In this document: in pieces, positions 21,577 to 34,617 of the stretch
Layout of the letters: each line of letters starts with the position of its first letter
Position numbering within the stretch: position 1 is the first letter of the stretch
NCBI GenBank assembly: GCA_964020155.1
Contig: OZ026547.1
Coordinates: forward strand, 4,337,095-4,401,094
Length of the DNA stretch: 64,000 nucleotides
From: Chondrilla cf. caribensis
Taxonomy: Eukaryota; Porifera; Demospongiae; Chondrillida; Chondrillidae
Reading direction: 5' to 3'
The notes under the pieces: generated by a model
What the model was told of the DNA's origin: nothing
The model's input: only the letters and a program-made list of their open reading frames with translations
Databases searched by the model: none
Made by a program: the position numbers and the translations under genes

Positions 21577-23120
21577 GCCCATAATTCCAAATGTGTGTAT
21601 ATTTCATACAGGTCATATTAGGTCTTAAGTTATAAATAGAATCATTAATGACGCAATTTGTTATTGTAACTATTTATAGACCTTCATGCATTATTAACAC
21701 AACTAGTTATTCTAATACTGCACTGTAATGTCCAGCTGGTCATTCACTCTGTCATGTTCTCCTATTCCTTTTTCTACAAAGTGAGCTTTTATGAGAATAC
21801 ATCCAACAGATCAGCATGTTATCAATGCTCCTGAATCCAAATTTCCTTTCCCAACAACAGTTGAAAACATCGCAATCTGAAATCCCTATTCAATGTAACT
21901 CTGTTTGGTAGTATTGTGTGTACATGTACCTCAGGTTGGGGATATTGTGTGTACATGTAACTCAGTTTGGTAGTATTGTGTGTACATGTACCTCCGGTTG
22001 GTGGTATTGTGTGTACATGTACCTCAGGTTGGTGGTATTGTGTGTACATGTACCTCAGGTTGGTGGTATTGTGTGTACATGTACCTCAGGTTGGTGGTAT
22101 TGTGTGTACATGTATTTGGATGTTCCATATTCTCTAAAGATCCTTTGCCTGTAAACAGAGTTTATGATCACTTGCTTGTATCCAGTTACTATAACAATAT
22201 TGTGCATCTACTATACTAAGTATATAATATTGTAATGATTGTGCAATCATAGGGTTTTTTGGTATGGGAGGAGGGGTCATGTATTAGCCACAATGACCTT
22301 CTCAGTAATATTGACCTATACAACAATTTGAAATGTTTTCAATACCAACAACACAATGCATTGATACAGCAATGCTGCAGTTACCACAAAAGTATCTTCA
22401 TTGTGCACACTCACTTACATAGATTAGTTCATCAGATAGAGAACTTCTTATGCAAAATGTCCTGTACAAATGGATGCAATTATTTTGAATTTTAAATCCC
22501 CCGTGGTAGTATTGCGTGATGTGATTACATCATCTTTATTCAGTGATTATTATAAACAGATACATCACATGGTTACTATTTTTAGAAGTGAAGTAATAAT
22601 GATTCTGGCCATGTACTTTCCAGTATAGAAGTAGTTCCTTTTGCATCGAGTAATATCTCGCAGAATATAGCATGGATTAACACTACACGCAATTGGTGCT
22701 CCATCAGCATCCTTTATAACATATGACGTTCATGCCTCATGCAATCCTGTATGTCAGTCATTGACCACCCATCCATACGTTATGTACTATGTATAGTAGT
22801 ATTACCTCTGCAATGTATGCCTGCTGAGAATTCCTGCTAACATATGAATTTGTGTTATGTATTATTCAATGCTTGAAAATTGTGCAGGGTGGGTGATATC
22901 CAATAATACTATGCATTGTATGTGATAATGATGCAGTTGAATTAATCTCACAGTACATGCTAAATGAGAGTGTGACTGAATTGAATGGTTTGATGTGACA
23001 TGGATCATTGAGGCAAAGTTACTAGAGTCCTACAGTGCTGGGATAGAGAACAATGTGTTGTGTATGTATGCAGGGATAACAGTGAGTGTGGCCACAGACT
23101 ATTGTGCTTGAATGAGCTCA
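21577..23120. other. Intergenic, paired with 60.2-61.0 kb
   Basis: No gene seen. 21,900-23,120 matches 60,225-61,037 in the same order, so the D1 and D2 genes were duplicated with this flank. Confidence 0.55.
21901..22115. repeat. 31-base minisatellite, array 1
   Basis: About seven units containing GTACCTCAGGTTGGTGGTAT, period 31. Open frames through it are repeat artefacts. Confidence 0.9.
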
Positions 23121-24263
23121 TTACTGGAGGTAAATCTCTAGGAGCTCGAGGTACAGGTCCTCATCATTGGTGTCTTGATCAGCACACAAACGCACTTCAA
23201 TGTCCCCCCCCCCCCCCCCCCCACTTCCTGTGGTAGAGTACGACAGAACCAGGGCATTCCAGGTTGTGCACAGCAGGTGTTACCAGTACCACAACCCTCT
23301 CCATCCCACAGAGGGTCATCATCATAAATCTGGCTATTATCAAATGTTCCAGTAATTCCCTGACTCACAATAGTAGTGATCACCAACAAATGAAGGAGGA
23401 GCTGATCCTGGGTACTTGGCACAAGGACAGTTATAGTTACCATTGTAGTTGTAATCATCAGAGAGTCCCACAGCATAGGTCCATATGTGCTTTCTAGGAG
23501 ATCCGTATGTTATAGACATACCATCGATGTAGTAGGAGTTGATGTCTCTTGGTCCATTGAAAACATCCGTACTTCCTCTTTGGTACCCGATAGCTTGTCC
23601 ACACACCTTATTGTACTTCATTCCATGCGTAGAGAAGGTAACTGATGAACAGCTAGCACCACCGCTTGTAGTCCTAGCACAGAGGTTCTTTGGAGATGTT
23701 ATTTGCCTCATTCCGGAAGGACAAGTAGCTCCATCTTCAGTCATGTTGATGTATGCAATTCTTGTCCAACCTTTAGAGCTGCAGTGCCAGCTGTCCATGT
23801 TGCAGTGAACTGGTCTAATAGTTGTAGTCTGTCCCTCTTTGGTTGCCAGCCAGTAGGACTGTGAAGGGGCTTTTGGGTTACACTGGTGTATCTGGTGGCA
23901 GCACCTAGCAGGAGAGTCCTTGGTCACACCCAGTGTACAGGGAGCATTGATTTGTTCAACTTCTTTTCTAGTTTTATTCTTAATTTCCCTCTCAATGGTT
24001 TGTTGAAATTCCTCTCGTATTGAGTGTTTGAGCTGTTGGGTGTCAGTGAGTGTTAGGGAGAGTGTTCCCGGTGGACCTGGTGGTCCAGGTACTCCAGGTA
24101 CTCCAGGGATGCTGTTGGTCCCAGCACAAATGGAAGGTCCTTGTGGAAGTTGACACTGTGTGTCATTGTTGGTTCGTTGCTCTGTGTCCCTCGGATGGGA
24201 CTTAGCAAGGATGCACCAACTGAAGTTGATCAGGCACAGGAGAAGCAATCCTTGGACAAACAT
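23121..24263 (-). pseudogene. Collagen + fibrinogen-like secreted protein D1, broken
   Basis: A single exon starts MFVQGLLLLCLINFSWC (signal peptide). It continues with a short collagen stretch IPGVPGVPGPPGPPG, a charged, probably coiled segment (IREEFQQTIEREIKNK), and a cysteine-rich fibrinogen-like domain: CNMDSWHCSSKGWTRIAYIN, CPSGMRQITSPKNLC, SFVGDHYYCESGN, DDDPLWDGEGCG, PGMPWFCRTLPQ. I recall this domain set from sponge proteins; ficolin- or intelectin-like recognition is an inference. Against D2 there is one extra base at about 23,349 (GGGAATTACTGG), causing a stop after YCESGNYWNI. A run of 19 C (23,204-23,222) then replaces coding sequence and sets another frame before the conserved end NDEDLYLELLEIYLQ. 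The frame carries no stop at the place where D2 is interrupted. Confidence 0.8.
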
Positions 24264-24329
24264 TTGTTCAGAGTTCTTAGTGCAACCAACTTGTTGAGCT
24301 GAACTAGCTATTTGCCCTAACTGCAATGG

Positions 24330-24337
24330 TTTATATA
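24330..24337 (-). promoter_or_regulatory. TATA box of D1
   Basis: TATATAAA on the minus strand, about 67 bases before the start codon. Confidence 0.7.
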
Positions 24338-26350
24338 GCAGGTCAATCTGGTGAGAAGAGTCGATGACATTACATTACATACCAATCCTGCATAGCAGTA
24401 TGATGTCAAAGTCTTGTGTGTACACACCAGACACACTGACTCCACTGGTAGTAAATGATGTATTGCAAAAGTGGTTTGTGAAGCTAGAGCAGTATTATTT
24501 TCTTCATACTATCTCACACATGATATGTTTCAGTTTACAATGATAAACATTATACTTGGTTTTAAATTGATTGTAATTCATTCAGTGATAACTGTAGTAG
24601 AAGTACACTTACCAATTTGTTATGATTTGTTCTGTGAATATTTGCAAAGAGAAAAGTATGATTCTGTTGACAAACATGGAAGCGAACTATTCTACATTTG
24701 CAACATGTACCTTAGGTTGGTGGTAATGTATGTACATGTACCTCAGGTTGGTAGGTTAGTGTGTACATGTACCTCAGGTTGGTGGTTTTGGTGGTATTGT
24801 GTACATGTACCTCAGGTTGGTAGTATTGTGTGTACATGTACCTCAGGTTGGTAGTATTGTGTGTGCATGTACCTCATGTTGGTAATATTGTGTGTAGATG
24901 TACCTCAGGTTAGTGGTATTTTGTGTACATGTACATACCTCAGATTTGCAGTATTGGGTGGACATCCACCATGTATGGTATGTCCAACTTGTGTGCACTT
25001 AAAATTCAGTGTGCCAAGTTGTCTGCCTAGGTGAACCAGAGTCTTGTGTAGCCGGGCCCTTGTATTGTTTAAAACGGTGGTTGCTGTTCACCTTTTTACC
25101 GAAACAAACCCCAATTTAAACGTTGCGGGTAAGAAGGGGTCAGGCTGCATAAGACTAAATGAACCATGCCAATCAGTAAGCATGGAAATGGTGCTATTTC
25201 ATAACATTCGTGATGTCGTTCATGTGTTCTGAATTGTGAGCTGTGTTCATAGGTGCAGTAGTGCTTGATTGGGCAGTATATTATGCGTTATGTGAGCTAT
25301 GTGTTTTTGAGAGCTCTGCGTTGTTCAGTGATGAACTGAACAAGTTGTATGAGACTAGAATATGTATATTGTCATTGTTGTGGTGCAGTGACCCTGTCTG
25401 TCTGTTGTGTAGTGGATTCAGCCACTTGGTCAACTGGTCTGTTGGTTGCACATGGGATTACCTGATTGTCTAACAGGCTTGTCTAGTTGTACAATGAGAT
25501 TTGAGAATTGTGGGTTTGTGCATGTGGGAATTGTTTAGTCATGACATGTTGGTTGCCTTGGTAACACATCTGATGTGGAGGCATATCACATGACAATCAT
25601 CACACATGAAATCACACTACATATCAGTCATGAGATGTTTGCAAACTTCCACAATCAATTAGTCAAATTAAGTAGTTATGTCTTGCACATATTAGAAGGA
25701 TGTGTTTATGTCTCCTCTAATGTTGTTATTGTATTTTGTATAGTTTCTGTTTGTGTGAGTGGAGTCTTGTTACATTCCAAATTCTGTACCTCCTGTCTCC
25801 TAAGCAGTATGTAAATATGTGAAGTAGTACATAGAGTGGGGGAAATACCTATCTTACATTAGTGTAGCATCTGTTGCTATAGAAGCAACACACTTATATA
25901 GCAATTTCATAATGTATAAAGCCTTAGCCATTGTATGAAGTTTCTAAACATTTTGCTGATGTAATCTTCACATGTTTATGATATCAACAGATGCTCTACT
26001 GGTTAAGACATGGTCACTCAGGCAGTATGACACTTAAATCCACTCTCCCTTGAGACTTGTGATTTTATATGTCATACTGTCCTGGTGTCCATGTCTTGAC
26101 CACTAAATAATCCTCACCAAAATATCATGTACAATATGTGTATATTTGTAATGATATTATTATTGTTACAAATATTCAATTTCCCACATTATCACTTCCA
26201 GCAATGAATGTCATTAAATTTCAAACATCCAAAAGATTACATCATTGTCAATCTACCTAATGTTACTGTATGTGTAGAGTTGGTTATTGTATGTGCTTCC
26301 ATTAATCCTATGATTGCACACAGTGTGTTTATGACCATTAGTTTGTTGTG
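24338..26350. other. Intergenic, matches 36.2-38.3 kb
   Basis: No gene seen. 25,030-26,180 matches 36,850-38,240; part (about 25,580-25,940) recurs at 59,000-59,200 and 63,730-63,900. Confidence 0.55.
24708..24955. repeat. 31-base minisatellite, array 2
   Basis: About seven units of the 31-base repeat, some diverged. Together with array 1 it brackets D1. Confidence 0.88.
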
Positions 26351-27554
26351 TTAGTCGCGAAAACGTAACTTCATTTGAGCAAACTTCAGAGAAACCCAAT
26401 TATTGAGAAAAGTGAACCAACCTACTCCTTGACTACCAATCACTCCACTATGATACAGACCATTGAGGTTGGAGTAAGTACAATACTTGTACCACCATGC
26501 TCCCTGCCATGTATTAGAACAGTTCAAACTAGTATGCTGATCATTGTCTCTATCTTTAGTGCTAAACTTCATACCATTATGATAAGCTAGTGCATCTCCA
26601 GCAGTTCCTGTATAACCTGCTATGTTTATTTTGTAGTTTGTTCCACTGTTGCCAACAGAGAAGAAGGAATATTGAGCATATTTGTAGTTCCCTTCATAGT
26701 CTGCTAAATCGATTCTTAGTTCTGTTCTTGGTCTTCTGGTAGTGAGACAAACGATTTTCTCCAAGCCAAGCCAATGTTCACCCTTCAGCTGTCCAAACCC
26801 TGCTACGTAGTCTACCCAGTTCCTGTAGAAATCCACAGATCCATCCATTCTTGACTGGAAGACAGTCCACCCTCCATTCTTCATATCACAGAATACATTA
26901 AACGGTTGTCCACATCCAGGGTCGATAGTGTAGACTCCATCTTTCCTGCACCCATTCAGATACGCCTCTCTACAGTCACAAGGTTTAGGGTCAGGACCTG
27001 AATAATAGACAGACATATTTTGGTGATTATTGTACAATCAATACAATGTTGAGTGTCTTGTTAACATCCTTTGAGATATGCCTCTCTACATTGTTTATTT
27101 GGTGTTTATGGACCTGTGTAAGTACACCCGGTACATATGTAGGTTAGAGCAGTCACTATATGTGAGGTCCCATCCAAGAGCTAGGTATGTACGTGATTGT
27201 TAGGTATACAGACCACTCTCTGGAGGAAGCTGTTAAAGGGTTGAATTTCAACTTCACTAATGTCTGTGGTAAAAGACAATCTTACTTTTGAGAAGGCCTA
27301 TTAGTGGGTATGTGTGGGAAATTATAACATCTAAGTAATGTAGTTAGCATCCATTGCAATAATCCACCCCACTCTACGAATTATGTTGATCGAATGGTTC
27401 CTACAGTTGTTCATTTGTTCATCCAGGTATTGTGAGATTGTTGATTAGGTATAGCTGTGAATGTAGTTAGTGTGTTGTACTCACATTGTCCATATGCTGT
27501 AGTAGCTAGTAGAAGTATGGTAATAGTTGTTGATCCACGACTAAAGTTGATCAT
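26351..27554 (-). CDS. Secreted fibrinogen-related protein C1
   Basis: Exon 1 (27,485-27,554) encodes the signal peptide MINFSRGSTTITILLLATTA and ends T|GTGAGT. Exon 2 (26,351-26,997) begins after TTATTCAG and joins as C-PDPKPCDCREA. The product has 238 residues. FReD motifs in order: CREAYLNGCRKDGVYTI, VFCDMKNGGWTVFQSRMDG, EHWLGLEKIVCLT, ELRIDLADYEGNYKYAQY, the calcium site STKDRDND, GAWWYKYCTYSNLNGLY, and the C-terminal MKLRFRD. It is an intact gene with TATA box, splice sites and stop. Family role: extracellular lectin-like recognition; the ligand is unknown. C genes differ clearly from A genes (QSRMDGSV against QRRRH), so the two lineages are old. Confidence 0.9.
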
Positions 27555-27648
27555 GTTCTTGTTCCTGAGCTGTAACATTCTCTGTAGTCAGTGTTCTCTT
27601 TCTCCTTGATCTCTCTCACTTGTTGTTTCTGTGTGTTGAGTGGTGTTC

Positions 27649-27656
27649 TTTTATAT
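27649..27656 (-). promoter_or_regulatory. TATA box of C1
   Basis: ATATAAAA followed by GAACACC, about 95 bases before the start codon; conserved in C2, C3 and C4. Confidence 0.75.
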
Positions 27657-28236
27657 CATTGGTTGGTGGGTGTGTATATGTGGGAGTTGTGTTGTCATGG
27701 CAGTATGTCTGTTGTCATGGTGACATCATCATGCCACATCATGAGATGTTTACAGACTTCCACATATAGTAGAGTTATAGTAAAACTACTACTATGATGA
27801 ATGCAGTACAATACACGTACAGTAACTGTTGTATACATGTATACCTATGATAGTCAGTGGTGTTCTTTTAGTACTTGTTGTTATGTTGCTTGCTTGAATG
27901 TGTATCCACATTTCTCTGTGTTTGTTGCAGCCATTGCCAAAGAGATTCGTTGAAAAAGAATATTGTTGCAGATACTGTCAGATTCCTTTCAAATATTGCC
28001 GTCTAACTATCAGGTCCATCCAGAATGCCAGGAGCTGTCATCGTCAGCACTAGGGTTTGTATCTTCACTCCGAGGCCAACTGTACACTCCTGTCATATGT
28101 GGGCGGGACTAATGTGAACTAGGGTCTCATTGCCATGGCAACAACAGCAGAGTATGCCTCGGTAGAGGCTCTCGTGTGCACAGTTGGTGGGAACAGTGTT
28201 GCTTTGAAGGACATGGAGAAATCGGGCAATTTCAAG

Positions 28237-30395
28237 GTGAGTGGCATGCATGTTACGTGGGAGGATCAAAGGGAATCATTCACATACAGCATATATACAA
28301 ATGTACAATATATACTACAATCATACATTTGTATCGTTAATGCTGTATATGCATATCTACTGTACATACTGTAAATATACAGTTGGACCTGTAGTGTTCT
28401 GAGTGACCATAACTGGACTATCCATTATGTCAACTCAAGTGCGGTAAAGCACCTCCGTATAAAGACCACCTGTTTTGATACACCAACTTTCACTGGTTCC
28501 TTGGGTGCTCTTTAAATGCAAATTCCACTGTACCTCTACTACCACAATGTGTCCCTAGGGTTGGTCTTTATTTGCAGATACCACTGTACATCAACTACTA
28601 CAATGGGTCCCTTGGGCGGTCTTTATAATTATTACAACCATGTTCCCATCTTGACATATCCTGGTGTATGACTGTCACAAGGTTGTACAAGCTTGTATGG
28701 ACCTGTAAGACTGTGAGATGTACATAGCTACAGTACAAGTTTGTACAAGCTTATAGTACTGTTGTATGAGACCTCTCCATGAGGAGATACAAGCTTGCAT
28801 AAATTTGTAGTAAGGTTATAGAAGGTGGCTACAAGTTTGTACAAGCTTGTATTATCTTGTAGTAAGGTTGTAGAAGGTGGCTACAAGTTTGTACGAGCTT
28901 GTATTATCTTGTAGTAAGGTTGTAGAAGGTGGCTACAAGTTTGTACAAGCTTGTATTATCTTGTAGTAAGGTTGTAGGGGGTGGCTACAAGTTTGTACGA
29001 GCTTGTATTATCTTGTAGTAAGGTTGTAGAAGGTGGCTACAAGTTTGTACCAGCTTGTATTATCTTGTAGTAAGGTTGTAGAAGGTGGCTACAAGTTTGT
29101 ACCAGCTTGTATTATCTTGTAGTAAGGTTGTAGAAGGTGGCTACAAGTTTGTACAAGCTTGTATTATCTTGTAGTAAGGTTGTAGAAGGTGGCTACAAGT
29201 TTGTACAAGCTTGTATTATCTTGTAGTAAGGTTGTAGAAGGTGGCTACAAGTGTGTGCAAGATTGTATATAAACATGATTGCTACCACTTTGTTTACAGT
29301 TTTACCTTGACAAATTCCTATGTATGTAGGTTGTGACATGGTTGTATATTTCATGTGGACTATCTCATTGCATGTTTTTTACTCCTTGTTACATGTTTAG
29401 AGATTCAAGTGGTTCCTGTTTGTTACATGTTGTACAGATCTAACTGTTTTCTGTCTGTTCTTTGTTGTACAGATCTAAGTGTTTCCTGTCTGTTCTTTTT
29501 TGTGCAAATCTAAAGATCTGAATGTTTCCTGTGTGTTCTTTGTTGTACAGATGTGTTCGGAGTGAAGCTCTCAAGACATCCAGCGTTCTCTTCTCAAACA
29601 TTTCCGAGAGTTGTTGGTTGCTAGAGTGTATGTGCGCATGTACCCACAAACTGTTCATGTATATGTGTGTCTGTATGTTTTATATAGAATATATGCATAT
29701 ATACAATACATACAAAGTACATATGTGTGTATTATAGTAAGTACCTATGTATAAATTACATACAATACATATCGAATTACATACATGTGTAAGTATATCT
29801 GTATGTGTTGTATTGTATGTCTGTATGTATGTATACATTATATTCAGAGCATTTCAAATTATATTATATGTATATATCGTGTGTATGATATACATGTTAT
29901 ATAGTATGTTAGAGATATCCTAGTGTATGTAGTGAATGATAGACACTTTATACTGCGAATATGCGCAGTGTCCAATACAACATATTATATGCAATAGAAC
30001 CAGGATACAAGTATGTACGTATAGTTTAACACTGTAATCACCCAATGTGCTACAACAACAGTACTTGTATCCTGGTTGAGGGATATACCAAAGGAAACCC
30101 TTGCATACATAAGCCATGTAGCACAGGTCTGTATGTGTAACTTTTAAACAGTGTGTATTGAATTACAGTGTATTCTCATTAATCTGGTGCCGCTCTATAA
30201 TCCAAACCTTTAATCTGCCGCAATATCCCAGTATTATATTGTACCAGTACCAATGAATATCCAGTTAATCCACCAAACTCGTTAATCCACCATATTCTTT
30301 GAAAACGAATTGTGGTAGATTAACAAATATACACTGCATGCATATGTTTGTATTTGTCTGTGTGTAGATTGTGCGATTGTGTGTGGTTTTGTTAG
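28237..30395. other. Intronic/intergenic repeat-rich stretch
   Basis: No coding exon recognised. It holds CCCTTGGG/GGTCTTTAT-type repeats (28,380-28,640), the 52-base array, and sequence matching 7,625-8,880. Confidence 0.5.
28795..29262. repeat. 52-base tandem repeat, about nine units
   Basis: Each unit contains GGTTGTAGAAGGTGGCTACA and a GTACAAGCTTGTA core that is partly self-complementary. Units are nearly identical, so the expansion is recent. Confidence 0.93.
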
Positions 30396-30618
30396 GAATG
30401 AATGCAGAAATGCCAAGCTGATGACCAAGATGGGTTTGGTGTCCACAATGCTCCACCATCTGCAAGATATCGACCAGTATGATAAGAGCAAGAAGGACAT
30501 TTGTGACACTTTGGCTCTGTAACAGTTGTTTAGGTGTTGTTTGAATGAGCAATATTTGAGAAGGTGTGTGGACATGTGCGTGCGTGCATGCATGTATGCG
30601 TGCATGTGTTTGTTTGCA

Positions 30619-30870
<252 letters not shown>

Positions 30871-31238
30871 TGGTGTGGTGTGTATATGTGTGCTTGTTGG
30901 CACGCATGTTGTGTTTATGTGTGGCTCTGAATACCATACATATTGTAACATGGTATAACTTAGTAAAATAATAATTATTATTATGGTATAACATAATATA
31001 GCATGGTATTCCTCATTATGTATATCTCTGATGTTTTACCTGCTTCAGACTTGGGAGGTACATGCATGGTGAACACTCTTCCTGAGAAAATTGAGGAAGG
31101 ATTTCACGAGAACTGCTATCCTATCTACTCCCTGGAGGCGGAGACTCTGATGGAGACCCCGTGACCAAGCGACCAAGGAGGTTCAAGCCATTCAGTCCAT
31201 TTGACTGAGGAATTTGTTGCTGGATTTAGTGGAGCACG

Positions 31239-32113
31239 CAGGTATGACATGTCAACATCGTTGCCGTTGACAAAATGGCCGCCAAATTTTAGGATGATTT
31301 TGATATGCCAGTTTTTTTCTGCAATTGACGTTTTCAGCTCAACAACTATACCTGAACTCTTTATACACTCTTCTACTTTGTATTTCGGATGTCGAATATG
31401 GATATTTTATTTCATTAATGGTGAAATTGCGGCTCCAATAAACCATATGAAAAGGGCTAATGTTCCGATTCCGGTGGGTTTAATGAAAGCTGTTGCATAT
31501 TATTTAGCACGAAAAGATAGACAAAGTTAATATCTAAATTTTCACCGTAAGGGCAGTTTATATCTATCACCATTGTCGAGATGTCACCGCATTTGTCGTA
31601 TAGGAAGAAGAAGAAACGGACTTTGATTATGACATCTCGACAACAATAATAGATATAAACTGCCCTTACGGTGAGAATTTAGATTTACCTTGTAAGAACA
31701 TTTTCTCGTTGATGATAGCTTCTTATCTTTCAAAAAACCCACCGGAATGGCAGTAGAATCTACTACACTAGAAACTCGACCGTGATATGTCCATGTCACG
31801 CGCATGTCACGAGTTAAGCATTACGTCATTGTTACCTGACGAAATCCCGGTACAGTTAGTCTCACGATAAGTGCCCAACGTTTATCTTCAAGGCGATTCG
31901 CTATCCTATATCTACAAATGAACGCGATTTAGAAGAGAATATTACTTCTCTAACGGCGAATTTTGTGAATTCTGTTATGACGGTTCTTGTAGAAGCGCGA
32001 TTATCATGTGACTGCTCGTGACCCGCCCCCCGAATTAGGTGCTTCAATTGTTTACATAACAACAAAACCGCAAGTTATTGGTTTCCGCGTTCGATGCTGA
32101 CATGTCCTACCTG
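31239..32113. mobile_element. DNA element with terminal and internal inverted repeats
   Basis: The ends CAGGTATGACATGTCAACATCG and the complement CAGGTAGGACATGTCAGCATCG match at 20 of 22 positions. Inside, two long arms run from about ATTCCGGTGGGTTT through CACCGTAAGGGCAGTTTATA to a short loop (about 31,450-31,760). No target duplication could be identified. It sits between WDFY3-like exons of copy II and is absent from copy I. Open frames inside are crossings of the inverted arms, not a transposase. Confidence 0.6.
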
Positions 32114-33337
32114 CGCAGCTAATGTTGAATGTTTGATCGCAGCAATGAAGAGTGGGCTTACATGCACAGTGTGCATCCACAAAATTCATGAATATTATTA
32201 ACTTGATTTCTGGGGGTAGAAATAGATTCACATGTCTTACTGAACATGTACGCATGCACACACATACATACACACACATACACACACACACACTCACGCC
32301 TATACATTTAGATCAAATTATTTTACTCCCTATTGTAGATATTAGATTTAACAAACCCCAAGACTTTCAGAGACCTCTCCAAGCCAATGGGAGCACAAAC
32401 TGAAGAGCAGAAGCAGTACTACATGCAAAAGTACTCAGAGGATGCTTGTGAACCCACATGTAAGTCATGTGATTATCACAAGCACATAAATCATGTGTGT
32501 CATGTAATTCATGCCATCACATGTAAATTGTGTGATTGTCACATGTGAGTCATGTGATTATTACATGTGAATCCGATCATGGTCATATGTTTCATTCTCA
32601 CTGTGTTCCACACCTCTTCCTCTGCTCCCTGTAGTCAACTAACCAGAACACTTCCACTACTGAATCCACTACTGCTCAGCCATGACTGTTGCCTCCTACC
32701 TCATCAGAATGGAGCCATACACACAATACTTCATACATCTCCAGGTTTGAGGATTATTGTGCATATATGGCTGCTTTTTTCTTGTATAAATTCATGTTAA
32801 TTTGAGAACATATATATTGTATTTACACAAAAGCTAAAATGAAATACAATATAATATGTATGATGGACAATCATCAAGTTGAAAAAAACTACAAGGGATC
32901 CTTCAAATTGCCTTTGTCCTGTATCGAATGTTCTTCTCATCGGGAGTTTGTATCGTAGAGTATATACGTACACTGCTACAGCAAACCAAACAAAGCTGAA
33001 GATTTGGTTTATATTGAATGGCAATCGATCTAAAGGGAGTTTGTCAGAAAGAGTCTACCATTCCTTTATGGCATATGAATAATTATTATAGTGATGTCTG
33101 ACTCAGTTATTATTAATCAATATATGTATCTACTGTACGTATTCATTTTTACACTATTATTTTCTTAATCTTGTTTCTCATGGGATGGCCATTTTGACAA
33201 AGCTGATAGAGCATTCAACAGCATCGAAATGGCTTTGAGGTCAGCTTTGGGCAAAGACAGAAACAACATTCAAGAAGTGACTCCTGAGTTCTACTACCTC
33301 CCAGACTCCCTCACCAACAGCAACATGTTTGTGCTCA

Positions 33338-34617
33338 GTGAGTGGTGGAGTGAGTGGGAGTATCTAACCGATCAGCTTCCCTCTACAGCTGTTTTTAGAA
33401 CACTTGTGCAATGGAAGTCTCATACTGGCCAATAGTTTTCATATTCACCCATTTGGATTTAATAAACAACTCAAAAATTGTACACACATACATGGAAAAA
33501 AAACACCTGGATACTAGGTTGACACAATAGCATATGCCATGTGTTACTGATTCCACTTTTCTCTGTATTGTCTTTAACTCTGTATCCCCAATTGACTATC
33601 CACTGTAGTGTAAACATGATGTTTGTTTACAATTGCATTGAATATTTGCATTTGTTTTTAAACCTTGCACAGTATGTGTAAGATTTGAGGTTAAGTTTGA
33701 ATTTGAGTTTCCTGTCATCTAATTGCTTGGTTATGCAGTATATGCTGGTGGAGGTCATGTGACAGACACATGACTAATGTATATTGGGTTTGCTGGATGT
33801 TATAGAATGTGACAGTCACATGACCAGTGCCATGTGACAGTCACGTGACTATTGTATGTTTGTTGGGTGTCATGTGACATATCTAAATACTATTATAGTA
33901 TCCGTTACCATAGAAACAGTACAATTATACTATTATGTCACCTCATCCCAAATTCACGTACGGCCCGAAACTTAGACCAAATGTTGCTATTTTACTAGCA
34001 TGTTCAGTAGATAGATCAATGCGACACACGTTGTTGGAGTATATTTCCTCAAAATGATATGTGAGCTCCTCCTGGGTGGAAGTATGTAGGAAAATAGAGG
34101 TGGTTATTACGCCTATGCATACGTGTGTGTGTGTGTGTTCCTCCAAACTGCGTATGCTATTTGCTTATAGTGTAACATCATAATGCAACTACTACAGTGT
34201 GTCCCTTGGGTGGTCTTTATATACAAGTTCCACTGTACATCAACTACTACAATGTGTCCCTTGGGTGGTCTTTATTATACAGGATCCACTGTAGATCAAC
34301 TACTACAGTGTGTCCTTTGGGTGGTCTTTATATACAGGTTCCACTGTACACAAACTACTACAATGTGTCCCTTGGGTGGTCTTTTATACAAGTTCCACTG
34401 TATATCAACTACTGTATGTATATTTATGGCGTTCATAAATCTCAGTAAATTCACATGTACATCAAAGAATTACATCATTGATCATAATACACATGGTTAA
34501 TATAAGCTAATTCACCTAATGTTAGTGTAATACTATGTGTAGAGTTAGTTATCGTGTGTCCAATTTCCAATAATCCTATGATTGCACACAGTGTGTTTAT
34601 AAGCATTGGTTGTTGTG
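33338..34617. other. Intergenic; no gene
   Basis: Palindromic CATGTGAC repeats cluster at 33,750-33,860. 33,930-34,140 matches 57,740-57,970, which follows the putative first-exon copy there; the exon itself is absent here. 34,430-34,617 is the C-type FReD downstream flank. Confidence 0.5.
34186..34420. repeat. 55-base tandem repeat, four units
   Basis: Units start CAACTACTAC and contain CCCTTGGGTGGTCTTTATA. Related units lie at 58,016-58,130 and, more diverged, at 28,500-28,630. Confidence 0.88.

Noticed and set aside
31201..31530. 109-codon plus-strand frame
   Set aside because: It crosses the boundary of an inverted-repeat element, and no transposase or other motif is seen.
32661..32663. 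TGA in the BEACH exon as a selenocysteine codon
   Set aside because: The place normally holds Gly, a TAA lies 20 bases before it, and other exons are broken too, so it is a plain pseudogene stop.
34183..34500. MCPLGGLYIQVPLY-type frames
   Set aside because: Translation of a 55-base tandem repeat.
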